A stretch of DNA of 55,789 bases from an uncultured Verrucomicrobiota bacterium (GCA_947305775.1 CAMZEN010000014.1:1-55789), one strand, 5' to 3'. Shown: positions 41,625 through 50,409, numbered from the stretch's first letter. Translations and numbers: made by a program. Notes: generated by a model not told the origin, from the sequence alone.

Positions 41625-42524
41625 ATGAAGCGCGTATTTCTGTTTCTGGTCACGAACATAGCCGTTCTGCTCGTTCTGGGCATTGTGGCGAACCTTCTGT
41701 GCATATTCGTGGCGGGCACCTCCCTTGAGGAGAAGCTCGGCCCCGAATATGCGACGCTGGCGGTTTATGCGTTCGTGTACGGCGTGATAGGCGCATTCAT
41801 ATCTCTGCTTCTCTCAAAGCCGATGGCCAAGTTCTCGTGCCGTGCGAAGACCATCGACGGCACGGAGGGCGAGGCCGAACGCTGGCTCGTCCAGACCGTG
41901 GAGGATCTCGCCCGCCGCGCAAATGTTAAGACGCCGGAAGTGGCGATATATCCTGGCGCGGCGAATGCCTTCGCAACGGGCGCGTTCAGAAACAGCGCGC
42001 TCGTCGCCGTGTCGACGGACATCATGCGCCAGATGTCGAAGGAGGAGCTTCGCGCGGTGCTTGGCCACGAGATGAGCCATGTCGCTAACGGCGACATGGT
42101 GACCCTCACGCTCGTACAGGGCGTTCTCAATGCATTCGTTATATTCTTCTCACGCGCTATAGCATACCTGCTGGCGACCTCAGGCGAGGGCAACCGTCGC
42201 CGCAACTCTTCCGGCGCATACTATCTGGTTGCAATGGTGCTGCAGCTCGTTCTTGGAATCCTTGCGTCGCTTGTCGTCTTTGCGTTTTCGCGCAAGCGTG
42301 AATATGCGGCGGATGCCGGTTCTGCAAAGCTGCTCGGCTCACCGTCGCCCATGATCGCGGCCTTGCGCCGCCTCGGTAACCTTAGGCCAGGCGTCCTGCC
42401 CGACTCTTTGAAGGCGATGGGCATCGCGGACGGCAAGTCCAAAACATCCATTTGGGCTACACATCCTTCGCTGGACGACAGGATATCCGCTCTGCAGAAC
42501 CTGAACATGACGGCTTTCCTCTGA
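41625..42524 (+). CDS. htpX: Membrane zinc metalloprotease HtpX
   Basis: A 299-residue M48 peptidase. Two N-terminal membrane segments (about 1-60) precede the zinc motif HExxH in VLGHEMSHVANGD. Two further membrane segments lie mid-protein, and the third zinc ligand is in the KREYAADAGSAKL region. It degrades misfolded inner-membrane proteins as part of envelope quality control. The usual heat-shock or Cpx regulation cannot be judged from this sequence. Confidence 0.95.
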   Translation: MKRVFLFLVTNIAVLLVLGIVANLLCIFVAGTSLEEKLGPEYATLAVYAFVYGVIGAFISLLLSKPMAKFSCRAKTIDGTEGEAERWLVQTVEDLARRANVKTPEVAIYPGAANAFATGAFRNSALVAVSTDIMRQMSKEELRAVLGHEMSHVANGDMVTLTLVQGVLNAFVIFFSRAIAYLLATSGEGNRRRNSSGAYYLVAMVLQLVLGILASLVVFAFSRKREYAADAGSAKLLGSPSPMIAALRRLGNLRPGVLPDSLKAMGIADGKSKTSIWATHPSLDDRISALQNLNMTAFL

Positions 42525-42531
42525 AGCGCCC

Positions 42532-43209
42532 ATGGAGGAGATCCTCGTAGTCGATGACGAGCGGGCCGTTCGAAACGGGCTCAAGTCGTTGCTGTCGACT
42601 GGTGGATACTCCGTAAGGCTCGCGCGTAGCGGCGGTCAGGCCCTTGAACAATTCAGATCACGGCGTCCTGATCTTGTGCTTCTTGACGTCATGATGCCCG
42701 GCATGAGCGGCTTTGCCGTATGCAGCGAGATGCGGCGCGAGGATGAGCTTGTGCCGATTCTTTTCCTCACCTCCCTTGAGAGCGAGGCGAATGAGGTGCG
42801 AGGTCTTGGCCTTGGCGCGGACGACTACATCTCGAAGACGGCGGGCGAAGCGGAGCTCTTCGCCAGGATACGGCGCGCACTCGACAGGTCCGCGGCCTTC
42901 AGAAAGCAATCTGCGCTTTCGCGCCGCACTGAAATCGGCAAGATAACCGTCGACTTCGATGCTCTTACGCTCAAGGGGCCAGGCGTTGACGAACACCTCA
43001 CCAAGACCGAGGCGGACGTTCTGTGGCTCTTGAACAGCGAACGCGGCAGGTTCTTCTCGTCGGACGAGATACTTGAAGTGTTGAGAGGGTCGGACGTTTC
43101 CTACGATGGTGCCCTAAGGACCCACATGAGCCGTCTTCGTCGCAAGTTCGGCAAGGCATCCCCAATGATTGCTAATCTTCGCGGCACCGGCTACAAGATA
43201 ATCGCATAA
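42532..43209 (+). CDS. OmpR/PhoB-type response regulator (orphan)
   Basis: A 225-residue two-domain regulator. The receiver domain (about 1-115) has the acidic pocket VVDDE, phospho-accepting Asp in DLVLLDVMMPGMSG, switch Thr/Ser in FLTSLES and Lys in DDYISKTAG. The DNA-binding winged helix (about 125-225) ends in LRTHMSRLRRKFGKASPMIANLRGTGYKI. No histidine kinase gene is adjacent. It starts 7 nt after htpX with no clear ribosome site, so it may be coupled to htpX and regulate envelope stress (inferred). Confidence 0.9.
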   Translation: MEEILVVDDERAVRNGLKSLLSTGGYSVRLARSGGQALEQFRSRRPDLVLLDVMMPGMSGFAVCSEMRREDELVPILFLTSLESEANEVRGLGLGADDYISKTAGEAELFARIRRALDRSAAFRKQSALSRRTEIGKITVDFDALTLKGPGVDEHLTKTEADVLWLLNSERGRFFSSDEILEVLRGSDVSYDGALRTHMSRLRRKFGKASPMIANLRGTGYKIIA

Positions 43210-43238
43210 GCGACCAGTAGCAGCGCAGAGAACATATT

Positions 43239-43247
43239 TGATATAAT
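43239..43247 (+). promoter_or_regulatory. dnaX promoter, leaderless spacing
   Basis: TGATATAAT; the -10 ends exactly 7 nt before the ATG at 43255 and no Shine-Dalgarno is present. Confidence 0.65.
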
Positions 43248-43254
43248 TGAACCA

Positions 43255-44655
43255 ATGGCAGAGACTACCCACACCGCATTGCCGCTGAAATACAGACCGA
43301 TGACGTTCGACGACGTCGTCGGGCAGGAGCATGTCGTAAGGACATTGCGCCACGCGATTGAGGCGGGCCGCATAGCGAACGCATACCTCTTCATAGGTCC
43401 CCGAGGTATCGGCAAGACTACTCTTTCGCGCATCTTTGCCAAGGCCCTCAACTGCCAGAGCCCAAGAGGAGTGGAGCCGTGCGGCGAATGCGTGAACTGT
43501 CGCGAGATTGCGTCCGGCCGGTCGCTGGATGTTACCGAGCTTGATGCCGCTTCGCACAACAAGGTCGAGGACGTTAAGCCTATCATAGAGTCCGTCGAGT
43601 TCAAGCCGGCCTCATCTCGTTTCAAGATATACATAATCGACGAATGCCACATGCTTTCCAACGCAGCATGGAATGCGCTGCTCAAGACGCTTGAGGAACC
43701 GCCTGCCCATGTGCGCTTCATATTCGCGACGACCGAGGGCGACAAGGTGTTGCCGACGATTGTTTCAAGGTGCCAGCGCTTCGATCTGAGGCGCATCCAG
43801 ACAAACGACATAGTTGCGCGGCTGAAGCACGTTTGCGAAAAGGAGGGCATAAGCGCCGAGGAAGATGCGCTTCTCGCAATCGCGCGCGGCGCGGAGGGAG
43901 GCATGCGCGACGCGCTATCCTCGCTCGACCAGTTGATTTCCTTCAAGGGCGACAAGGTGACTGAAGAGGACGCGCTTGGCGTTTTCGGCCTTGTATCGCG
44001 GACTGCGCTGGAAGATCTTGCGCGGGCGATATTGACCGGTGATACCGCCGCGATACTCTCGTCGATAGAGATGTTCGATTCGTCCGGCAAGAACATGCGT
44101 CGCATTGCGGGCGAGCTTCTGCAGCACTTCAGGAACCTTGTGGTCGTGCAGGCTCTTGGACCGAACGCCAAGTCGCTGACCGCCACGCCGGAACAGGTCA
44201 AGACGCTCATGGAGCAGGCGCGGCAGGTGGATGCCGGGCGTGTGTTTCGCGTGTGCGATCAGATTGCGGACATGGAGGACAAGCTGCGCTACGTGCTGAG
44301 CGTAAGGACTCTCATAGAGATGTCGCTCATACGTGCATCGCGCATTGCGACGACGGCGACGATCGAGGAGCTGATGAAAGCCGTTGAAGAGCTCCGCGCA
44401 AATCCGTCGTCCGCGGCGGTCAAGATCGCCGCTCAAGTTCCGCCGCCAGCCCCCGCCCCGGTGCCAGAGCCATCGGCTGTTGCGCCTAGGCCGGAGCCTG
44501 TCGCCGCGAACCGTCCTTCGCCCGAAAAACCCAAGCCGCGTCCGGACGTTGAACTTTCGCGGCGCAAAGACATACTTGACGACCCTAAACTCAACTCGAT
44601 CCTCTCATCCATCCCGGGTGCGACGATCGTCGACATAAAGGAACCCAGAAAATGA
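43255..44655 (+). CDS. dnaX: DNA polymerase III subunit tau/gamma
   Basis: A 466-residue clamp-loader ATPase. It has YRPMTFDDVVGQEHVVRTLRHAI at the N-terminus, Walker A GPRGIGKTT, a four-cysteine zinc module (CQSPRGVEPCGECVNC), Walker B IYIIDECHML and sensor 1 (FATTEGDKV). Domain III ends near residue 370, and a short Pro/Ala-rich tail (about 385-430) follows. It is shorter than long tau proteins; a clear frameshift slippery site was not seen. Its mRNA appears leaderless. The stop overlaps the ATG of the NfeD gene. Confidence 0.95.
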   Translation: MAETTHTALPLKYRPMTFDDVVGQEHVVRTLRHAIEAGRIANAYLFIGPRGIGKTTLSRIFAKALNCQSPRGVEPCGECVNCREIASGRSLDVTELDAASHNKVEDVKPIIESVEFKPASSRFKIYIIDECHMLSNAAWNALLKTLEEPPAHVRFIFATTEGDKVLPTIVSRCQRFDLRRIQTNDIVARLKHVCEKEGISAEEDALLAIARGAEGGMRDALSSLDQLISFKGDKVTEEDALGVFGLVSRTALEDLARAILTGDTAAILSSIEMFDSSGKNMRRIAGELLQHFRNLVVVQALGPNAKSLTATPEQVKTLMEQARQVDAGRVFRVCDQIADMEDKLRYVLSVRTLIEMSLIRASRIATTATIEELMKAVEELRANPSSAAVKIAAQVPPPAPAPVPEPSAVAPRPEPVAANRPSPEKPKPRPDVELSRRKDILDDPKLNSILSSIPGATIVDIKEPRK

Positions 44656-45098
44656 ACTTCTTGTCTTGTCCATGGATATGGATGTACCTTGGTGCGATTC
44701 TGATGCTTCTGGAGCTGCTTGCCCCGGGGTTCGTCATCTTCTTCTTCGGGCTTTCGGCCTCAACGGTGGGGATATGCAGGTTTGCTTTCGGTGAGGCGTT
44801 CGACCTTACCTGGCAGCTTGCGGCATTTTCGCTGTTCTCGATCGTCTATCTGGTGTTCTTGAGGCGCTGGATGAAAAAAGTGTTCTACGGTGCCGTCGAA
44901 ACCTCACGCGCCGATTTCCAAAACGAAAACATCGGCCGGCAGGGAAAGGTTACCGTTGCAGTAAATCCTCCCCTTGCCGGACGGGTGTTGGTCGGTGACG
45001 CCGAGTGGAATGCGGTTTCCGAGGCGCCGCTTGCAGTTGGCGCGGACGTCCGCGTCGTTGCGCAGGACAACCTCACGATGAAGGTTGCCGCGCTTTAA
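44652..45098 (+). CDS. NfeD-like membrane protein
   Basis: A 148-residue protein with three hydrophobic segments (about 1-75) followed by a small OB-fold domain (about 90-148; NIGRQGKVTVAVNPPLAGRVLVGDAEWNAVSE). This is the short NfeD layout. In other bacteria NfeD partners flotillin/stomatin-like proteins in membrane organisation; none is encoded here. It is coupled to dnaX by an ATGA overlap and converges with the minus-strand lipoprotein gene 12 nt away. Confidence 0.88.
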   Translation: MNFLSCPWIWMYLGAILMLLELLAPGFVIFFFGLSASTVGICRFAFGEAFDLTWQLAAFSLFSIVYLVFLRRWMKKVFYGAVETSRADFQNENIGRQGKVTVAVNPPLAGRVLVGDAEWNAVSEAPLAVGADVRVVAQDNLTMKVAAL

Positions 45099-45110
45099 CC
45101 TCAGCCCTGC

Positions 45111-45560
45111 TTATCGCTGACTCCAGACGCCATCTTCGGACTGGCACCATATGCCGCTGCCGGCAGGCGTCTCTTCGCGCATCTTCTGTGCTTTGCGCTT
45201 TTGGACCGTCTCGAGCGGAACGCCGCTGGACTTGGCGGCTTCCTCGAACCTTTTGAGCCTGCGTGAGTTGGATTCCGCAATGAATATCTTGTCGTCGTCC
45301 GTCGCTCCGTCACGAGGCTCGATCATGCCCATGTTGGTTATGCCTGCGACCTTGCGATCGAGTATCTCCTTGACTCTGAAAAAGTCGCTGCGCGGCTTCT
45401 TCTGGCGCTCGTCGGCAAATGCGCGGTCAAGTTCCTTGTCGACCTTCAGGTTCACGTCCATTGTGATGTGGATGGGTTTGATTTCGCTTTCGGTCTTGAC
45501 CTGTATGCACCCTGCTGCGATTGCTGCAAGCGCCGCCGCTGCGATAGCCTTAGTTTTCAT
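45111..45560 (-). CDS. YnbE-YdbL fusion lipoprotein (DUF1318)
   Basis: A 149-residue lipoprotein (signal with lipobox IAAGC). The first part, SEIKPIHITMDVNLKVDKELD, matches the core of the small lipoprotein YnbE. The rest (from about residue 55, DFFRVKEILDRKVAGITNMGMIEPRDG ... KSSGVPLETVQKRKAQKM) matches YdbL/DUF1318. In E. coli these are separate genes in the ydbH-ynbE-ydbL operon, where YdbH and YnbE build an intermembrane phospholipid bridge and YdbL aids it. Here the two small proteins appear joined. It overlaps the YdbH-like gene by 11 nt. Identification is by pattern; moderate to good confidence. Confidence 0.72.
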   Translation of the reverse strand: MKTKAIAAAALAAIAAGCIQVKTESEIKPIHITMDVNLKVDKELDRAFADERQKKPRSDFFRVKEILDRKVAGITNMGMIEPRDGATDDDKIFIAESNSRRLKRFEEAAKSSGVPLETVQKRKAQKMREETPAGSGIWCQSEDGVWSQR

Positions 45561-46938
45561 GTCGTCTCCTTGTGTTGTTTCTCATTGTGGCCCGTAGGCC
45601 TGTGTTCAGAAGCTGCTCGATGTCTCCATGGAAAGTTACCTTGAACGAAACAGGTACTGTCGTTGACCCGTATGTCGAAGATCCATCAAGCCTCAACGAA
45701 AGCGCCATGGAGTCCTTGTCCTCTGGCTGCAACTGTATGTTGAGCGTCGAATACTCCAGGTCCGCAAGTGCCTTTGAGAGGTTCTCACGGGCGTCCTCCG
45801 TAACGCCGCCTAGCGCAAGGCTCTCCATTATCGGATTGGCGTCATAGACTTTTATCGTGCCAGTCTCTCCCGGAACAGAGTACAGGTAGGCCGTTCCGAG
45901 ACTTATTTCGTTGCCGTTCCTCAGCGAGATGGGTAGCTTGCCGTGCAATTTGCCCGAAGCCTCGCCGACGAACCCCCTCAGGTGTTGTAGCGTTTCGCCG
46001 GCGTCAAGCCCCTCGAAAAAGAGCGTTAGCCCTGCATTTAGTCTGGTGGGATCGAGAAAGAACGAATAGAGCTTCACATCGCCTCCGCAGAACTTCGCAC
46101 CAGCCTCGGTAACCAGAAAAGCCGTCTCTGTCGCGCGTATGCTTGCGAATACATTGGATATCGAAAGGCCGGCGCCTTCTACGCATGACGCATGCATGAA
46201 CATGGGCGATATGTCCACATGGTCGTCGATTCCGCTTGCGCCTGCGCCTGTGCGGAAGCCGTTTATCGAAACCGGCTTTCCGTTTGCGGTCAGCGATATG
46301 TCGCAATCCTTGATCCTGGCGAAAGCGGACCATTTCGGCACAGGCAGCTTGGCCGTGCGCTCGGCCTGGGCCTTTATCGAGACTGTCGCGGCATATTCGA
46401 GGTCTTCTACGCCCTCCATGTCGAGTCGCGATACTATTGCGCTGGTTACAGGATCGTTGCCGTCAACCAAACTCGCCGGCATCTCCAGCGAAGCGTTCCA
46501 TTCGCCGGATGACGAAGCAGTGAAGTCAGCACGCATTTGCCACGGAGAGCCATGTAGCTTAAGCTCGACGTCGCCAACAGCGTCTATGCCCAGGAACCGC
46601 CATGTCCAATTTACGTTTGCCTCAGCCGAGAATGGCCAGTCGAGTATCTGCCCATGTGCGCTGATCGCTAGGCCGCCCTCGTAGTTGTCGCGTGCCTCTA
46701 TCTTGACCTTGACGGTTTTGTTGGAAATCAGGTTGGACGCATTGCCGGTAATGTTCGTCGACAGGTCGAACGTCAGCTCCGGGTAGTCTATGTGTGTTGC
46801 AATGGTCGGCAGAAACGCCACGGTTCCGGCAAGCACGGCAATCGTCGCGACAAAAGCCCAGCCTAGGACGCGCAGCCATATCCGCTTGCCGCCCTTGCCG
46901 GACTTTATTTCTTTTTTGTCTTCTTTCCCCTCCGTCAT
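45550..46938 (-). CDS. YdbH-like AsmA-family intermembrane lipid transport protein
   Basis: A 462-residue protein with a cytoplasmic Lys-rich start, one membrane segment (about 21-45, WLRVLGWAFVATIAVLAGTVAFLP) and a long beta-rich periplasmic part. It resembles YdbH/AsmA-like proteins, which form a hydrophobic groove carrying phospholipids between inner and outer membranes. It is shorter than E. coli YdbH (about 880). The partner call relies on the downstream YnbE-YdbL gene. ATG 46938 lies 7 nt after a TGGTATAAT -10, so the mRNA is predicted leaderless. An upstream in-frame start lies inside the promoter and is rejected. Confidence 0.72.
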   Translation of the reverse strand: MTEGKEDKKEIKSGKGGKRIWLRVLGWAFVATIAVLAGTVAFLPTIATHIDYPELTFDLSTNITGNASNLISNKTVKVKIEARDNYEGGLAISAHGQILDWPFSAEANVNWTWRFLGIDAVGDVELKLHGSPWQMRADFTASSSGEWNASLEMPASLVDGNDPVTSAIVSRLDMEGVEDLEYAATVSIKAQAERTAKLPVPKWSAFARIKDCDISLTANGKPVSINGFRTGAGASGIDDHVDISPMFMHASCVEGAGLSISNVFASIRATETAFLVTEAGAKFCGGDVKLYSFFLDPTRLNAGLTLFFEGLDAGETLQHLRGFVGEASGKLHGKLPISLRNGNEISLGTAYLYSVPGETGTIKVYDANPIMESLALGGVTEDARENLSKALADLEYSTLNIQLQPEDKDSMALSLRLDGSSTYGSTTVPVSFKVTFHGDIEQLLNTGLRATMRNNTRRRHEN

Positions 46939-46945
46939 GCGCGGT

Positions 46946-46954
46946 ATTATACCA
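46946..46954 (-). promoter_or_regulatory. Promoter of the YdbH-like operon, leaderless spacing
   Basis: Minus-strand TGGTATAAT (46954 to 46946); exactly 7 nt separate the -10 from the ATG at 46938. Divergent from the murF promoter. Confidence 0.68.
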
Positions 46955-47006
46955 CATTGGGTTGTACATTGTCTTAGCCTCCGTTCGTATTCCTCTGTTC
47001 GCCGCA

Positions 47007-47035
47007 TTGATGGGCAATGAAAAATTTGGTACAGT
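47007..47035 (+). promoter_or_regulatory. murF promoter
   Basis: TTGATG (47007-47012), 17-nt spacer, TGG and TACAGT (47030-47035). The leader holds AAGGAAAGG before ATG 47061. Confidence 0.55.
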
Positions 47036-47060
47036 ATTGTCTTTCAAGGAAAGGGTAGAA

Positions 47061-48227
47061 ATGAATCTCGACGAATTTAAGCGTATCTCTTTTACAGGCG
47101 CGACCTTCGATTCCCGCCAGGTGCGCCCCGGAATGCTCTTTGTGGCGCTTAAGGGCGATAAGGTCGATGGGCACGAATACATTCCTCAGGCGCTGGAGAA
47201 GGGCGCGGTCGGCATAATTGACGGCTATGACGAGCTGAACGCCATTGCGCGGGAATACCGCCGCTCCCTCGCACCAAGGACGACGGTGGTCGCCCTTACG
47301 GGTTCCGCAGGCAAGACGACCACCAAGGAGCTCATAAAGACCTTCCTGTCTTGCGCCGGCAAGACATACGCAACGGAAGGCAACTTCAACAACCACCTCG
47401 GAATGCCGGTTACGATACTGAACTGTCCCCCAGACGCAGACTTTCTCGTCCTTGAGATGGGTTCTAACCATCCTGGTGAGATCGCCGCGCTCTGCGACAT
47501 AGCCGAGCCGGATTGCGGGCTTGTGACGAACGTCGGCACCGCCCATCTCGAGTTCTTCGGCTCGCAGGACGGCATCGCGGACGAGAAGGGCACTCTGCTC
47601 GCCCGTGCAAAGCGCTTCGGTGTTGTGTCGAAGGACAACGCAAGGCTTGCCCGCCTCCGCGAAATGTGCCGTGGCGAGCTGATTGAGGTTGATCCTTGCC
47701 AGGAATGGATGGCTAAGGCCATGGCCGCGGTGCTGCCCGGTGTCCACAACGTGTCGAACGCATGCCTTGCGTTTGCCGTAGCTGAGCGCTTCGGGGTCAC
47801 GCGCGAACAGGCGATTCGCGCACTTGACGGCTTTTCGCTGCCTGGTGCCCGCTGGAGGCGCCGCGTCAAGGACGGCGTCACCTATATAGACGATTCATAC
47901 AACGCCAATCCCGACTCTATGATCGCCGCGCTTGACGCCTTTGCCGCTACCCCTTGCGACGGAAAGCACGTAGCCGTGCTTGGCGACATGTTCGAGCTTG
48001 GCCCTGACGCCGCGGCGATGCACAAGAAGGTCTTTGCCCATGCCATGAAGTTGGGCATACCTCTGGTTATCGGGGTTGGCGAACAAAGCTCGCAGTGCAT
48101 CTGCCATCTCGCCTACAAAACCCTTGCGCCGCTGAAGAAAAAGTTTCGCCTCGACGTATCTTCGGGCGACCTTGTGCTACTGAAGGCATCCCATTCCATG
48201 AACCTCAGTTCGCTGTTGGAGAACTGA
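47061..48227 (+). CDS. murF: UDP-MurNAc-tripeptide--D-Ala-D-Ala ligase
   Basis: A 388-residue Mur ligase adding D-Ala-D-Ala to the cytoplasmic peptidoglycan precursor. The N-terminal domain has the FDSRQVRPGMLFVALKG segment shared by MurE/MurF. The ATP loop is ALTGSAGKTTTKEL, then EGNFNNHLGMPVTIL (NNxxGxP, diagnostic of MurF), LEMGSNHPGEI and the C-terminal DDSYNANPDSMIAAL. Slightly shorter than the usual 450 residues because of a trimmed C-terminal domain. Other mur genes are not adjacent. Confidence 0.93.
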   Translation: MNLDEFKRISFTGATFDSRQVRPGMLFVALKGDKVDGHEYIPQALEKGAVGIIDGYDELNAIAREYRRSLAPRTTVVALTGSAGKTTTKELIKTFLSCAGKTYATEGNFNNHLGMPVTILNCPPDADFLVLEMGSNHPGEIAALCDIAEPDCGLVTNVGTAHLEFFGSQDGIADEKGTLLARAKRFGVVSKDNARLARLREMCRGELIEVDPCQEWMAKAMAAVLPGVHNVSNACLAFAVAERFGVTREQAIRALDGFSLPGARWRRRVKDGVTYIDDSYNANPDSMIAALDAFAATPCDGKHVAVLGDMFELGPDAAAMHKKVFAHAMKLGIPLVIGVGEQSSQCICHLAYKTLAPLKKKFRLDVSSGDLVLLKASHSMNLSSLLEN

Positions 48228-48233
48228 TAAATA

Positions 48234-48242
48234 TGGTATAAT
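48234..48242 (+). promoter_or_regulatory. scpB promoter, near-leaderless spacing
   Basis: TGGTATAAT starting 7 nt after the murF stop codon. Ten nt separate the -10 from ATG 48253, leaving at most 3-4 nt of leader and no Shine-Dalgarno. Confidence 0.65.
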
Positions 48243-48252
48243 ACAACATCAC

Positions 48253-49161
48253 ATGAGCGATGATGTAAAGATACCTTTGCCGCAGTCCTTGCAGGAAATC
48301 GTGGGCGCGCTTCTTTTTGCGAGCGAGACGCCCCTGACGGCTTCTGACTTGCGTGAATCCATCCGCGCCGTAGAGCCTGAGGAGGGCGAAAACAGCGAGG
48401 TGATGGAGGTCTACAAGACTTGCACCAGCCGCGAGGTAGAGTCCGCCCTGAAAGGTCTCGAAAAGGCACTGGATGTGGCTGGGTGCGGCTTCAGGCTCGT
48501 CAGCACTGGCGGAACATACCGCCTGCAGACGGTATCCAGTTGCGGACGCTACGTTCGCGCAATGCTCAAGCTCGATCGTCCCACCCGCCTCGGGCGCGCT
48601 TCGCTCGAAACTCTTGCCATAATCGCCTATCGCCAGCCTATCACAAAGAGCGAGATTGAGGAAATACGCGGAGTCGACGTTACCGCGAACATCAAGACTC
48701 TGATGGATCTTCAGGTGATAAGGCTTGTGGGCAGGTCCGAACTGCCCGGTCACCCGTTCCTTTACGGCACCACCCCGCTCTTCCTGGAGCACTTCGGTCT
48801 TGCGAACCTTCAGCAGCTGAACGAGCTCGACCCTACTCTCCAACGTTCCGATCCGCGCTCGAAGGCCGCCGCATACAAGAAACCCGTCACTCAGATGGAG
48901 CTTCAGCAGGCCGCAGAAGAGCAGAAGTCCGAAGTCGCCAAACCGGTGGAGGAAAAGCCCAAGGCAGAGGAGACTGTTGAGGAAGCGGAACTCTTCGAAG
49001 AAGATGCGGATGAAGAGGAGCTTGACGAAGAGGCGGACGAGGAGGAGCTTGACGAAGAGGAAGAGCTCGATGACGAGGACGAGTTTGACGATGAAGATGA
49101 AGACGATGAAGACGAAGACGAGGAAGACGAAGACGAGGAGGAAGAAGATGATGAAGAATAG
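48253..49161 (+). CDS. scpB: Segregation and condensation protein B with acidic tail
   Basis: Residues 1-190 form the ScpB double winged helix: IVGALLFASETPLTASDL, then AGCGFRLVSTGGTYRLQT, RASLETLAIIAYRQPITKSEIEEIRGVD and VGRSELPGHPFLYGTT. ScpB binds ScpA and SMC for chromosome condensation. ScpA is not encoded next to it. The C-terminal 70 or so residues are almost purely Asp/Glu, a low-complexity acidic tail that is much longer than usual. The end overlaps the next gene by 14 nt, in another frame. Confidence 0.92.
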   Translation: MSDDVKIPLPQSLQEIVGALLFASETPLTASDLRESIRAVEPEEGENSEVMEVYKTCTSREVESALKGLEKALDVAGCGFRLVSTGGTYRLQTVSSCGRYVRAMLKLDRPTRLGRASLETLAIIAYRQPITKSEIEEIRGVDVTANIKTLMDLQVIRLVGRSELPGHPFLYGTTPLFLEHFGLANLQQLNELDPTLQRSDPRSKAAAYKKPVTQMELQQAAEEQKSEVAKPVEEKPKAEETVEEAELFEEDADEEELDEEADEEELDEEEELDDEDEFDDEDEDDEDEDEEDEDEEEEDDEE

Positions 49162-50140
49162 TCTTTGCAAGATCGTATCCGTCATTGCCATGACGACGGC
49201 GCTCTCGGCATGCGAGCGCATCGCAAGGCAGGAGCTTCGCGAAGACCGTGCCGGCCACCTTTACCAGGCTGCCATGGCCGACTACACCGCAGGTCGGGTC
49301 GATGCGGCGATAGACGGCTTCGAGAAGGTTGTCCGCGCCACTCCGGGCAACGCTTCGGCGCGCTTTCAGCTGGCTACGCTCCTCCAGGACCGCCGCCACG
49401 ACTATCTTGCTGCGCTTTGCCAGTATCGGGAATTTGTTCTGCAAAGCCCCGGCAGCGACAAGGCGGACCTTGCCAACGAGCGTGCGGCGGTTTGTGAACG
49501 CCAGTATGCCGCGGCGATACTCGAGAAGCTGAAGGAAGGGGAGGGCCCTGTGGCTGCGGAGATTGCCCGCCTGAAGGCTGAATTGGAAAAGGCTTCGCAG
49601 GAGAATTCCAAGCTTCGCGACGACTTGGCGGTTGCTCGCCAGGAGGTTGCGGCTTCCAAGCGCGAAAACGAGCGTGTGAGGAGGCTTGTCACCTCCCTCG
49701 GCGATGACGAGTCGAATGAACGCCCAGATTTGTCCAGCGCACGCGAACTTCTTGACGAAGAGGACGAGTCTTCGGACCGTCCGGACTTCAGCGAAGCAGG
49801 CAGGCTTCTTGCCGAAGAGGAGGAGTCTCACGATCGCGTTAAGATGTCGTCCGATATAGCGATGCTCATTGCAGACGAGAAGGATGAGCGCCGCGAGACG
49901 CCTTTCGAGGTTGCGCCAAAGGTGGATAAGTCCGCCAAGGCGGAAAAGTCCAAGCCGAAGGAACCTCCGCATGAGGAGCGTCCGCCGGAGTATGTCGTAC
50001 AGGAGGGTGATACCCTCTATAAGATAGCGATGCGCTTCTACGGTAAACGCTCGGCCTGGACCAAGATACGCGACGCCAACAAGACTGTGATCTCCATGGA
50101 CGGCAGGGTTAACGCCGGCGAGACCATAAAGCTGCCGTAA
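49148..50140 (+). CDS. LysM lipoprotein with TPR-like and coiled-coil regions
   Basis: A 330-residue envelope lipoprotein. The signal with lipobox (TALSAC) is followed by TPR-like helices (about 30-115, LYQAAMADYTAGRVDAAIDGFEKVVRATPG). Next come a coiled coil (about 125-175), an acidic low-complexity linker with repeated RPDF/LLxEEE units (about 180-255), and a C-terminal LysM domain (YVVQEGDTLYKIAMRFYGKRSAWTKIRDANK) that binds peptidoglycan. ATG 49148 (or 49151) follows GAGGAGG inside the end of scpB. The frame upstream of it reads as Lys/Arg-rich shadow of the ScpB tail and is excluded. Likely links peptidoglycan and outer membrane. Confidence 0.85.
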   Translation: MMKNSLCKIVSVIAMTTALSACERIARQELREDRAGHLYQAAMADYTAGRVDAAIDGFEKVVRATPGNASARFQLATLLQDRRHDYLAALCQYREFVLQSPGSDKADLANERAAVCERQYAAAILEKLKEGEGPVAAEIARLKAELEKASQENSKLRDDLAVARQEVAASKRENERVRRLVTSLGDDESNERPDLSSARELLDEEDESSDRPDFSEAGRLLAEEEESHDRVKMSSDIAMLIADEKDERRETPFEVAPKVDKSAKAEKSKPKEPPHEERPPEYVVQEGDTLYKIAMRFYGKRSAWTKIRDANKTVISMDGRVNAGETIKLP

Positions 50141-50409
50141 TGAGCGCCATACACACTAGTACACTTGGCTCGGTCCACGAATACACGCGTTCCACGACGC
50201 CGTGGCTTCTGGACGAGAATCGCGAGGCGAGCGGCGAGACTTCGGACGGCAAGAAGTTCGGGTGGCGTCTGTTCCACTACATATCAGGTGGCGGAATGGG
50301 AGCTTTCGGCCGCAGCGTCAAGCAGGAGGAGCTCGACCGCAAGCGCAACAGGTTTCTCGTGGCGGCGGGCGTCTTTGGCGTGATCTGGCTGGCGCTCTTG
50401 ATCTTCTAG
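50140..50409 (+). CDS. Small protein with C-terminal membrane anchor
   Basis: An 89-residue protein whose ATG overlaps the preceding TAA by one base. It has no signal peptide. A hydrophilic first 65 residues (FGWRLFHYISGGGMGAFGRSVKQEELDRKRN) precede one C-terminal membrane helix (FLVAAGVFGVIWLALLIF), a tail-anchored layout. Unknown function; its position between two LysM genes suggests an envelope role. Confidence 0.75.
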   Translation: MSAIHTSTLGSVHEYTRSTTPWLLDENREASGETSDGKKFGWRLFHYISGGGMGAFGRSVKQEELDRKRNRFLVAAGVFGVIWLALLIF

